Source of the DNA: Candidatus Bathyarchaeota archaeon
Lineage (GTDB): Archaea; Thermoproteota; Bathyarchaeia; Bathyarchaeales; Bathycorpusculaceae
NCBI GenBank assembly: GCA_026414525.1
Contig: JAOAIV010000002.1
Coordinates: 1 to 37,723, forward strand
DNA length: 37,723 nucleotides
Reading direction: 5' to 3'
Position numbers and translations under genes: made by a program
Part shown: positions 24,149 to 31,746 of the stretch, piece after piece
Numbering within the stretch: position 1 is the stretch's first letter
How the letters are laid out: each line of letters begins with the position of its first letter
The notes under the pieces: generated by a model
What the model was told of the DNA's origin: nothing
Databases searched by the model: none
The model's input: only the letters and a program-made list of their open reading frames with translations

Positions 24149-25144
24149 TTAAACCCTTCCAATACGTAGCCTTTCCACCTCATCGCGTGCTGGAATCTTA
24201 ACCGTTATCTCTTTGTCCAGGCGTTCTCGACCGAATTTAACTTTGACTTCGTTGCTTTTTGCATCTGAATAAAACGCTGTAAGCGCCGCTGCCGTTTGAA
24301 TAGCCTTTTTAGTTTTGGCGCCTTGAAGAATAGTTATTGGGCTGCCAACATTTGGAACCTCAAAATAATAGTCACTCTGTGATTTTTGCGCGATTAAAAG
24401 TTTATTTTCTTCCTCGTTTCTCCCTACTATTATCTTGTTTCCGTCAAGCCTGAAATGTCTTCCCACCTTTAATAGAAGGACATCCCGTATAGATAAGCGT
24501 TTTTTATGCTTGAACAGATCCCGCAGCTTATCAGCGTATTCTCTGCATGTAAGTAAGCATCCGCCGGCTGGCGAAGGGTAATCTTCAATGCTGAATTCCT
24601 TGGCAAGCTGTATCTGCTGCTTCCTAGACCTGCCGCGTATCGCTAAAAGTTTCTCTCTGTTTACTAAGCCGCGCTTTTCCGCATAAGTTTCTGGGAGTAA
24701 CCTTGCAGACAGTGGCCGCAGAATTTTGCCCTTCAATCTCGCTTCTTCTTCGATTAATTTTAAGGCGTCAAAGTGTTGCGACATGGGTCTTTCGTCGAGA
24801 ACTTCCCCCGTTACAATAAATGAGGCTCCTATCTCCTTGGCATACTTCTTTGCTTTTCGCAAAAAGAAAATTTTACAGTCAATGCAGGGGTTCATATTTT
24901 TACCGTACCCATGTTTTGGTTTTCGTATCATCTTTAAGTAATCATTACCGACGCTTACAACCTTAAGAGGTACACACAATTGCTTAGCTGCTTTCTTGGC
25001 GCTAGATTCGCCTGCTTTTCCAGAAGAAAAGGGCGTCGCAAAATATATGGTCTCAATGGCAATACCTTGGTTAAGAACGAGTTTAGCAGCTAAGAGACTA
25101 TCTAAGCCACCGGAAAGTAAAACTAATGCCTTAACCTTGGTCAT
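24149..25144 (-). CDS. PP-loop ATPase, tRNA thiouridylase-like (MnmA/ThiI superfamily) with NFACT-R-like C-terminus
   Basis: Probable tRNA sulfur-insertion enzyme. About 331 residues. The PP-loop LVLLSGGLDSLLAAKL adenylates the target base. NPCIDCKIFF gives a CxxC pair, and PSPAGGCLLT supplies a further cysteine, as in MnmA-like enzymes that use persulfide chemistry. The last 100 residues (GRHFRLDGNKIIVGRNEEEN ...) resemble an NFACT-R/DUF814 domain. The ATG at 25144 is preferred over an upstream start at 25201, which would add 19 unrelated residues. The modified position in tRNA cannot be read from the sequence. Confidence 0.85.
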   Translation of the reverse strand: MTKVKALVLLSGGLDSLLAAKLVLNQGIAIETIYFATPFSSGKAGESSAKKAAKQLCVPLKVVSVGNDYLKMIRKPKHGYGKNMNPCIDCKIFFLRKAKKYAKEIGASFIVTGEVLDERPMSQHFDALKLIEEEARLKGKILRPLSARLLPETYAEKRGLVNREKLLAIRGRSRKQQIQLAKEFSIEDYPSPAGGCLLTCREYADKLRDLFKHKKRLSIRDVLLLKVGRHFRLDGNKIIVGRNEEENKLLIAQKSQSDYYFEVPNVGSPITILQGAKTKKAIQTAAALTAFYSDAKSNEVKVKFGRERLDKEITVKIPARDEVERLRIGRV

Positions 25145-25312
25145 ACAGCAATCAAAGTATTTATCAAACGCGCAAATAAGAGCATATCGATAGCTTGCCA
25201 ATTCGAGTGTGCGCTAAAAATGGCCTATTCTGCTTTTTTACTTTTTCTTCATTGCAGATATTCAAAATAGACAGATTAGTTTTTAATAGTTCGGGCTTTT
25301 CAATGGGGACTC

Positions 25313-26185
25313 ATGTTTGGAGCCGCTTTGTCGCTGCTTGCAGCAGCAACCTCTGCTCTATCCGTTATATCGGTAAGAAAGTACGCAGCAGCGTCTAACG
25401 CTTTCAATATTAGCTTAGTTATCTCGCTATCTGGAATGGCCATTCTATGGCTACCTGCACTCCTCTTAACTGATAAAGGCGAAATAAGCGTAAGCGGCTG
25501 CTTACTTTTCGCTTTGAGCGGCTTGTTATCTCCAGCGATAGTGCGGCTACTCTATTACAGCGGACTAAGAAGATTAGGCGCGCCAGTGAACGCCTCTTTG
25601 TTTTCAGTTTACCCGATTTACAGCACACTTCTAGGCGTATCCTTACTTAACGAGCGTTTATCCATGAAAAATTGGGTAGGCATTATGGCAGTTATACTTG
25701 GCAGCATACTTGTCGCTGCAACAGCACCTAAAAACGGTTCAAACAGCGCATTTTCAAAAAAGTATTTGCTGCTTCCCTTGGTAGGCGGTGTAGCGCTTGC
25801 TGTTTCAAATATAATTAGAAAATATGCTCTAACTCTTTTCAATGAACCAGCATTCGGGGTAACCATAGCATACGCATCCTCGCTTTTCGCTTATTCCTTA
25901 GTGCTTGCGGGTCATAATTCAACACGAAAAGAATTATCCATAAAAAGAGATCTTCAACTCTTTTGGAAAGCAGGTGTTGGACAAGCTATTTCGTGGATTT
26001 TAATTTTTTACGCTCTTAGCTGCGAGCAAGTATCTACCGTAACTTCTCTGCTTGTCACAGAACCATTATTTGTGGCAATATTCGCGTATCTATATCTAAG
26101 AAAACTAGATAATGTTTCGCCTAAACTTATTATGGGTATTATTCTCATAGTTTGTGGGGTTGCTCTAATCATGGGGTTGCTTTAA
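25313..26185 (+). CDS. EamA/DMT superfamily permease
   Basis: 290 residues with ten membrane helices in two homologous halves. Each half ends with the family's pattern of a short loop followed by NER-type and WxGI segments (VSLLNERLSMKNWVGIMAVILG, and LYLRKLDNVSPKLIMGIILI). It is likely a metabolite exporter of the drug/metabolite transporter group; the substrate is unknown. A TTTTTAATA element (25278-25286) about 30 bases before the ATG suggests a very short leader. It is divergent from the thiolase-like gene. Confidence 0.9.
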   Translation: MFGAALSLLAAATSALSVISVRKYAAASNAFNISLVISLSGMAILWLPALLLTDKGEISVSGCLLFALSGLLSPAIVRLLYYSGLRRLGAPVNASLFSVYPIYSTLLGVSLLNERLSMKNWVGIMAVILGSILVAATAPKNGSNSAFSKKYLLLPLVGGVALAVSNIIRKYALTLFNEPAFGVTIAYASSLFAYSLVLAGHNSTRKELSIKRDLQLFWKAGVGQAISWILIFYALSCEQVSTVTSLLVTEPLFVAIFAYLYLRKLDNVSPKLIMGIILIVCGVALIMGLL

Positions 26186-26241
26186 AATTCTTTAGGTAAC
26201 CGCTTTATTTGGGAAAATAATAAATATCGATAAAGCAAAGT

Positions 26242-27381
26242 ATGGAGAAAAATGGAGCAGGCCCACGAGGTTGGATTGTGGCTGATATCAGCGTTTTCAT
26301 CCCCGTCTACAAAGAGTCTCAGCAATTGCTAAATATATTGGAGAAACTAATTGCGCAGGATAATATTAACAAAGAAATTTTTGTAACTATCGACGAACCT
26401 GAAACGCAATTCTTAGAAAAAATCCTGCGATTCATTGACGTTAAATTCATAATCAACAAAAAAAGAATTGGGAAAGCAAACGCACTTAACAATTCAGTCA
26501 AACTGTCCACAGGACAAGTTCTGTTATTCTTGGACGCTGATCTTGAATTACCCGATGACCCGAATTTTTTGAAGAAAATAATCGATGAAATGAGGCATAC
26601 GGACGTTCTTGACATAAAGAAAAGGGTAATTCGAAATTCATTCCTGTCCAAAATGACATATTACGAATACTTCACATTTAACATTAGCGCTTGGATAGCC
26701 TCCGAATATCTCCGCAAGTGCCCCGCTACCAACGGCGCGGCATTCGCCATCAGAAGAGAAACATTTGAAGCGATAGGCGGCTTCACCAATGTTGTTGCTG
26801 AAGACTTGGATATCGCCACAAGAGCTTTCCTCAAGGGCTACTCTTTTGCTTACACCAAAACAGTTGAAGTTCTCAATGTAGTCCACTCAAGCTGGCGTAA
26901 ATGGTTTAAGCAGCGACGCCGATGGGCGATAGGCCAAGCCTTATGGTTAAAGGGTTGCTACAAGGAATTATTCAGGGAGTGCATGAAGAAACCGCAGATA
27001 TTCCTTCCAGGCTTATTCTTCCTTTATCCCTCACTTGCAATGTTCTTTCTAACAATTATGGTGCCAAGCAGCTGGCTACAAGAGTCTGTTGTGATGCTCT
27101 CATTTCTCTTATCAATAAAGTTTAACATCGCATTACCCGTGTTTCTTGCATCCCTAGCCACCGCGGACCTGCTTAAGGCTTTATTGATCTCGCTGGTTAG
27201 TTTCGCAGTAACTGCCATAACTTTTTATATTTTCTCAAGAAAACTCACATTCGAAATCAAACTTCATGAGCTATTCGTCTATTATTTCTTCTACTCCATC
27301 GCGTGGTTGGCAATAATCGCCATCGGATACATTCAAGTTCTTGTCTTCAAGAAGAAAGCAGCACCTGACTGGGTAACCTAA
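26242..27381 (+). CDS. Membrane-associated family 2 glycosyltransferase
   Basis: 379 residues. The GT-A domain spans about 12-260: ISVFIPVYKES (nucleotide-binding strand), KRIGKANALN, the metal-binding FLDADLELPDD, acceptor motif VAEDLDIATRA and the processive-type RRRWAIGQALW. Three or four membrane helices follow (about 255-375). The combination is typical of glycosyltransferases that extend or export polysaccharide. With a second family-2 enzyme 200 bases downstream it suggests a surface glycan locus. The start lies shortly after a TATA-like AATAATAAATA; residues before ISVFIP are poorly typical, so an inner start is possible. Confidence 0.9.
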   Translation: MEKNGAGPRGWIVADISVFIPVYKESQQLLNILEKLIAQDNINKEIFVTIDEPETQFLEKILRFIDVKFIINKKRIGKANALNNSVKLSTGQVLLFLDADLELPDDPNFLKKIIDEMRHTDVLDIKKRVIRNSFLSKMTYYEYFTFNISAWIASEYLRKCPATNGAAFAIRRETFEAIGGFTNVVAEDLDIATRAFLKGYSFAYTKTVEVLNVVHSSWRKWFKQRRRWAIGQALWLKGCYKELFRECMKKPQIFLPGLFFLYPSLAMFFLTIMVPSSWLQESVVMLSFLLSIKFNIALPVFLASLATADLLKALLISLVSFAVTAITFYIFSRKLTFEIKLHELFVYYFFYSIAWLAIIAIGYIQVLVFKKKAAPDWVT

Positions 27382-27467
27382 CCATGCACTATTTTCTAAT
27401 GAAGAACGCGATGGGCAATAGGGTAAAATTTTATCTTTATGCATTTACTATTGAAGGCGCCGTAGAA

Positions 27468-27545
27468 GGGTCCGTGGCGCAGCACGGATAGCGCGTCAGC
27501 CTTCTAAGCTGAATGTCCTGGGTTCAAATCCCAGCGGACCCGCCA
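27468..27545 (+). tRNA. tRNA-Arg (TCT anticodon), CCA encoded
   Basis: Acceptor arms GGGTCCG/CGGACCC pair fully, with discriminator G (27542) and an encoded CCA (27543-27545). The anticodon stem TCAGC/GCTGA closes the loop CTTCTAA, giving TCT, which reads AGA. T arm CTGGGTTCAAATCCCAG. No intron. A T-rich run (27549-27555) just downstream may end transcription. Confidence 0.96.
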
Positions 27546-27578
27546 GTCCTTTTTTTATTAAAAAAGTTTTAAATTTAA

Positions 27579-28883
27579 ATGAAGGCAAAGAATCGTTTTG
27601 ATGAACAATTGATTTTAGCGATAACCTGGCTATTTGCAGTAATGCTTGAGCAATTTTGGGGAAACTTTATTGATTGGCTTAATGGATTAACAATTATTGA
27701 TTTTCTTTTAATATTCTGGCCGTTAATTCTAATAGATTTTACTCGTTCAATTTTGAAATGTGTTCTGCTATTGCTTCACGCTTTGGTTATCAAATTCAAG
27801 CGGAAAAAGCAGTTGTGGGAGTATTTTGCCCCTTCGGTTTCTATAATAATTCCCGCCCATAACGAAGAAAAGGTTATCGAAAGAGCCATTATATCCGCTC
27901 TTGAGGTTGATTACTCAAATAAAGAAATAATTGTTGTTGATGATGGTTCTGCTGATAGAACCTACCACGTGGCTTATCCATATGCCCAAAGAGGCCTGAT
28001 AAAACTCTTACGCAGAAGGACGGCTAGCGGCTCGAAAGCCGGGGCATTGAATTATGGCATACTTTTCGCTTCAGGAGACATAATTATCACGGTGGATGCT
28101 GACACTCTTTTAGAACGGAATGCCATTCGAGAGGCAGTTAAACATTTAGCTGACCCTCAAGTAAGCGCGGTTTCTGGTAACGTGCGCATATTGGCAGGGG
28201 AGCATGGAGGAAGAAATTTATTGGTTAAGCTTCAAGCCTATGAATACTTGCTCTCCTTAGAGCTGGGACGACGATTCAACTCCCTCATAGGAACATTACT
28301 GATAATTTCAGGTGCGTTTGGCGCTTTTTGGAAAAGTCATGTGGAGCATCTGGGGCATTATGATAAGGACACTATAACTGAAGATTTTGATATAACCGTC
28401 AAGATGCGTAAGCTTGGCAAACGTTTAGTGTTCGCCGAAAGCGCAATTGCTTGGACATTTTGCCCAGAAACTTGGCGTGATTGGGTAAGGCAGCGAATTC
28501 GTTGGACAAGAGGACAGGTTGAAACGTTAAGGAAGCATAGTGACATATTTTCAAAGAGAAAATTTGACTTTCGCCTTGTAGCATCGGTCTACGATATGGT
28601 ATTCACTGACATAATCTTATTGTTCATACGTTTCTCATGGCTACTTTTTATCGGCATCTGTCTGTCATCAGCTTTCGTATACGCTTTGCTTTTGAGCGTG
28701 GTGTTTTACATAGCAATAGAATTTCTAACGATTATTACAGCCGGTTTCCTTTCCCCGAGAAAGGAAGATTTAAAAAAGGCTTATCTTGCGCCTTTGATTG
28801 TACTTTTTTATCGGCCTTTCTACGCTGTCGTTAGGCTCAAAGCTTACCTCGATTGGCTTCTGAAGAGACAATCTCGCTGGTGA
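27579..28883 (+). CDS. Processive family 2 glycosyltransferase (polysaccharide synthase-like)
   Basis: 434 residues. Two N-terminal membrane helices (about 10-75) precede a GT-A domain with all processive motifs: VSIIIPAHNEE, VVDDGSADRT, GSKAGALNYG, VDADTLLE (DxD), ITEDFDI (TED base) and QRIRWTRGQ (Q-x-x-R-W). Three or four C-terminal helices follow. The layout resembles poly-N-acetylglucosamine, hyaluronan and cellulose synthases, so it probably polymerises and extrudes a glycan; which sugar is unknown. The ATG is only 33 bases after the tRNA-Arg gene. The last 47 bases overlap the convergent KaiC-like gene. Confidence 0.92.
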   Translation: MKAKNRFDEQLILAITWLFAVMLEQFWGNFIDWLNGLTIIDFLLIFWPLILIDFTRSILKCVLLLLHALVIKFKRKKQLWEYFAPSVSIIIPAHNEEKVIERAIISALEVDYSNKEIIVVDDGSADRTYHVAYPYAQRGLIKLLRRRTASGSKAGALNYGILFASGDIIITVDADTLLERNAIREAVKHLADPQVSAVSGNVRILAGEHGGRNLLVKLQAYEYLLSLELGRRFNSLIGTLLIISGAFGAFWKSHVEHLGHYDKDTITEDFDITVKMRKLGKRLVFAESAIAWTFCPETWRDWVRQRIRWTRGQVETLRKHSDIFSKRKFDFRLVASVYDMVFTDIILLFIRFSWLLFIGICLSSAFVYALLLSVVFYIAIEFLTIITAGFLSPRKEDLKKAYLAPLIVLFYRPFYAVVRLKAYLDWLLKRQSRW

Positions 28884-30156
28884 AAACAGACTTTTGTTGA
28901 TGTGTATTGACTGTTATAATTTGTTTTCCCTTTTCATTTAGTTCATATTTTTTCTGTGTTCCAAGTTTAGCGCTGTCTAAGTCGAACTCATAACTACATT
29001 TTATGCAACTAAACTGTAATTGGACATTAGGCGATACATGCCCGGAGGTACATTTGTACCATGCGCCAACTTGCTTGTAGTCGACGCCTATTTGACGTAA
29101 TTCTCTGCGGCATTTTGGACAAACAAGTTTGCCTTCACGTTCAAAGTTGGGTCTAAATGCTATGTGGCCGCAGTTGAAATGTTCTAGGGTTTCGCCTTTC
29201 TCTAGCAATATTTCGTCGCAGTCAGGGCATTTCAAATAAAAGTATACTTCCTGCGAATCACAGTTTGGGCATGTTATGCTTGAGCAATATGGTTTTGCTT
29301 CGACGATCCCCTCAGGCTTGCTTAATTTTTCCAGTGCCTGCTTCACTTTTTCTATTGGTAAATCGATTTTCGGCGTTGTAGTCGAAGTTAAGGTAGGTTT
29401 CAGTGTTAAGCTCTGTGTTTTAGAAAAGGTTTCTTCAAGTTTGCCCATTATTTCCTCGCTTAAGCTTGACGGAAGTATGCGCCTTAAAACTAAGCGGCCT
29501 CGTTCATTTTTTGTTACTATTAAGCGTTCGCTACTGCTTATGGTTCCAAGGAAAGAGCTGACATGCAATGTGCTATTTTTGAATGTCAAGTTAGCATCTG
29601 AAACTGATCGAAGCATTTCCACAGTTTGGGCATCTAAGGGTGACGTATAAGCGATTGCAATAATTATTAGGTTGAAGGTTCTAGCCAAAAGCTTTAATGC
29701 CCTGGCAAATTCGTATGCTTTCTTAGTTTCCAAGTTTAATGTGAAAGTAGAAATTGTATCGATAATTAGGAAACCATTTTTAATCCAATCCATAAATTGC
29801 GCGATTGCCCTAAATGATTCATCAGGGTTATACAAAAGTGCGCTTAGCTGTGCAGAGTCAATTAATGCCTCTTTGCTTTGAGAAAAGAAATCAAGGAAAA
29901 ATAAACTATAATCCTCTGTAAAGTGGTCTATGTTGAATCCACACTCTTTAAAGTGTGCAATAGTTTCATCTGCAGACCTATCCAAGCAGATGTAGAGTCC
30001 TCTTAAACCATCTTGCAAAAAGGTATAAGCCATTTGAAAGACCAAGGGCGACATGTAGTGTGTAGACTCGCCAATCACACAAATACAACCGGGTTTTAAA
30101 AGTCCCCCATTAAAAACTTTATCTAATTCATGGAAACCTGTTGGAACTCGCGACAG
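28837..30156 (-). CDS. KaiC/RadA-like protein with degenerate P-loop and C-terminal zinc fingers; probable CTG start
   Basis: About 439 residues. Residues 3-130 follow the KaiC-like ATPase pattern (SRVPTGFHELDKVFNGGLLK, then PGCICVIGE), with a Walker-B-like GFLIIDTIS. The P-loop, normally GxxGxGKT, reads GESTHYMS: the lysine is Met35, so ATP hydrolysis is doubtful. The C-terminal half has at least three CxxC zinc sites (CPNCDSQEV, CPDCDE, CPKCRREL, CIKCSYEF). The conserved N-terminus extends 26 codons above the first conventional start (GTG 30076-30078). Only a CTG at 30154-30156 can begin it, and AGGTGA lies 7 bases before that. Function unknown; perhaps a sensor or scaffold. Confidence 0.78.
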   Translation of the reverse strand: MSRVPTGFHELDKVFNGGLLKPGCICVIGESTHYMSPLVFQMAYTFLQDGLRGLYICLDRSADETIAHFKECGFNIDHFTEDYSLFFLDFFSQSKEALIDSAQLSALLYNPDESFRAIAQFMDWIKNGFLIIDTISTFTLNLETKKAYEFARALKLLARTFNLIIIAIAYTSPLDAQTVEMLRSVSDANLTFKNSTLHVSSFLGTISSSERLIVTKNERGRLVLRRILPSSLSEEIMGKLEETFSKTQSLTLKPTLTSTTTPKIDLPIEKVKQALEKLSKPEGIVEAKPYCSSITCPNCDSQEVYFYLKCPDCDEILLEKGETLEHFNCGHIAFRPNFEREGKLVCPKCRRELRQIGVDYKQVGAWYKCTSGHVSPNVQLQFSCIKCSYEFDLDSAKLGTQKKYELNEKGKQIITVNTHQQKSVFTSEIVSSEANRGKL

Positions 30157-30163
30157 TTATGTT

Positions 30164-30169
30164 TCACCT
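30164..30169 (-). promoter_or_regulatory. Ribosome binding site for a CTG start codon
   Basis: On the minus strand AGGTGA is followed by 7 bases and then CTG (30156-30154), directly after an in-frame TAA. The spacing is ideal for initiation at that CTG. This site decides the start of the KaiC-like gene. Confidence 0.55.
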
Positions 30170-30205
30170 TCAGATTTTTACTTTAGCAAATTTCGCCATT
30201 TACAA

Positions 30206-30260
30206 TTACAATCTTATTAATATTACGAAGGAATAATACTAATTATTTTACAATCTTATT
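30206..30260. repeat. 13-bp direct repeat upstream of the KaiC-like gene
   Basis: TTACAATCTTATT occurs at 30206-30218 and again at 30248-30260, 42 bases apart, in the AT-rich gap between the KaiC-like gene and tRNA-Gln. It may be a pair of regulator sites, or chance in AT-rich DNA. Nothing else is recognisable in this gap. Confidence 0.4.
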
Positions 30261-30389
30261 GAAAATCTCCCTAAACCTGTCAGGTTTCAAGCGTATATCA
30301 CTCGAGGAGTAAAAAGAAATAATTAAAAACGGCAATAAGCAACGTTAAAGTTATTATTTAGATTTCTAATGTTTTGTTGCTTAATCGGA

Positions 30390-30465
30390 AGCCCGGTGGT
30401 GTAGCGGTCAAGCATAGGGGCCTCTGGAGCCCTAGACGAGAGTTCGAATCTCTCCCGGGCTACCA
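30390..30465 (+). tRNA. tRNA-Gln (CTG anticodon), CCA encoded
   Basis: Acceptor arms AGCCCGG/CCGGGCT pair fully, with discriminator A (30462) and an encoded CCA (30463-30465). The anticodon stem GGGGC/GCCCT has one G-T pair around the loop CTCTGGA, giving CTG for glutamine codon CAG. T arm GAGAGTTCGAATCTCTC. No intron. Confidence 0.95.
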
Positions 30466-30712
30466 AAATCACGTTAAATTTTCCATTTCTAAGAGGCACC
30501 CTTTATTAAAACAGCTAATTAGAGGGTTCACGTCTAAGCACTTTGTAGAAAGTGTTAGCAAGGTAACAATAAATGAGCTAAGGCTGAGAAACCCTAAACA
30601 CATACTAACAGTAGCAAAGGTTAAGCCAAAAGTTACCGGGAAAAAGGAAAGGTATATTTAAACGGAAAACGTGGATAGCACTAATTTAGCCATAAACTAG
30701 GAGCGAAAGAAA

Positions 30713-31006
30713 TTGTCTTCGTCAGAAGATTTTAATCAGCTGATGAAAGAAAGCCGAGATGAGTTAGTTAATTTGAGAGCCCAATTGCAGAGTTTAATGG
30801 TGAAATTTGGTTTACGCGCATTAAAAACGTACCAAGCTGCAAGAATTGAGCCTCTCCGTGCTGCCGAGATCATATCGCTGATAAAGTATGAATTTGATAA
30901 TGTAATACAAGATTTGCAAGAACCAAAAAACATGGAGACGATAATCGCGCAGACTAAACAAGAGTGGGAAAAACTGCAAGAGGCAAAACAAAAGAAAAAC
31001 CAGTAA
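30713..31006 (+). CDS. Small helical (coiled-coil) hypothetical protein
   Basis: 97 residues, almost entirely helical and charged (LMKESRDELVNLRAQLQSL, then IIAQTKQEWEKLQEAKQKK), with coiled-coil propensity at both ends. TTG start at 30713 with AGGAG (30699-30703) upstream and a TATA box TATATTTAA (30653-30661). No family recognised. It converges on the 181-residue gene with 8 bases between stops. Confidence 0.65.
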   Translation: MSSSEDFNQLMKESRDELVNLRAQLQSLMVKFGLRALKTYQAARIEPLRAAEIISLIKYEFDNVIQDLQEPKNMETIIAQTKQEWEKLQEAKQKKNQ

Positions 31007-31014
31007 TGGAGTAC

Positions 31015-31560
31015 CTAGCTGGGCACATCGATAGGCTTAAAAATTTCTTTTCGCCACTTCTGTTCCCAGCTTGCCCAGCCAGTCTTTACAAGTTTCTCTC
31101 GTAGGCGTGGCTTCTCAGCAACCCATTTCAGCATAGCCCAAAAACGCCTTTTGCTGTTAACAACTTCTTCAGGAACGCCAACCTCGTTACACCAGCGCAG
31201 ATACCCTCTTTCAACCATATTTCGAAGTTCCCCTGTAAACTCGGTTTTTTCCACTTTAAATCCCAGATCTTGCAAATGTTCACGAACACTTAAAAGTACA
31301 TAAGCCGTGGAAACTTTGAAGTGTGTTTCCTCGTCAGGGCGCATAACCTCAATTATCTCGTCAGCAATTTTCACAGAATCTTTTAAATACTTTTTATTCT
31401 TGAAATTCGGTGGCTGAAAAGAAGCTGTGGGAATCCGGCGTTCCATGTATCTTCGGTCAGGTGGCTTAAGCGCTCCAATCACAACACCTAATAGAAGATC
31501 ACCCCAACCTGCCGCGTCAATTATTATTTCTTTGGAACGTAAGAAGTGATCCAGCGTCAA
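31015..31560 (-). CDS. Hypothetical protein, 181 residues
   Basis: Soluble alpha/beta protein, not recognised. Features seen: GWGDLLLGVVIGALKPPDRRYMERRIP near the N-terminus, a helical middle (DSVKIADEIIEVMRPDEETHFKVSTAY) and a Trp-rich C-terminus (RRFWAMLKWVAEKPRL, GWASWEQKW). TTG start at 31560 with AGGTGG about 7 bases upstream and a TATA-like element (31612-31619, minus strand). Confidence 0.65.
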   Translation of the reverse strand: MTLDHFLRSKEIIIDAAGWGDLLLGVVIGALKPPDRRYMERRIPTASFQPPNFKNKKYLKDSVKIADEIIEVMRPDEETHFKVSTAYVLLSVREHLQDLGFKVEKTEFTGELRNMVERGYLRWCNEVGVPEEVVNSKRRFWAMLKWVAEKPRLREKLVKTGWASWEQKWRKEIFKPIDVPS

Positions 31561-31746
31561 AGCGGTTCCACCTTTCTCAGGCTTTCGGTGAATATTAAGG
31601 AACCCCGCGCGCTATAAATAAATTATATGCCTAATATACGGTTAAATGAATCCCCTGATAACGTTGATGCTTGCAAAGAAAAAGCTTAAGAACAAAGTTA
31701 ACCTAAATGTTTACATCTGATTGAAGAAGCCTATGAGGAATGAAAT

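Noticed and set aside
27382-27578. Possible integration site at tRNA-Arg
   Set aside because: I see no integrase, no repeat of the tRNA 3' end nearby and no change of composition. The flanking genes are related glycosyltransferases.
30374-30661. Open frame of 95 codons over and after tRNA-Gln
   Set aside because: Its only start lies upstream of and reads through the tRNA. The part after the tRNA has no ATG, GTG or TTG, and its end coincides with the TATA box of the next gene. Probably chance, although its C-terminal half looks mildly protein-like.
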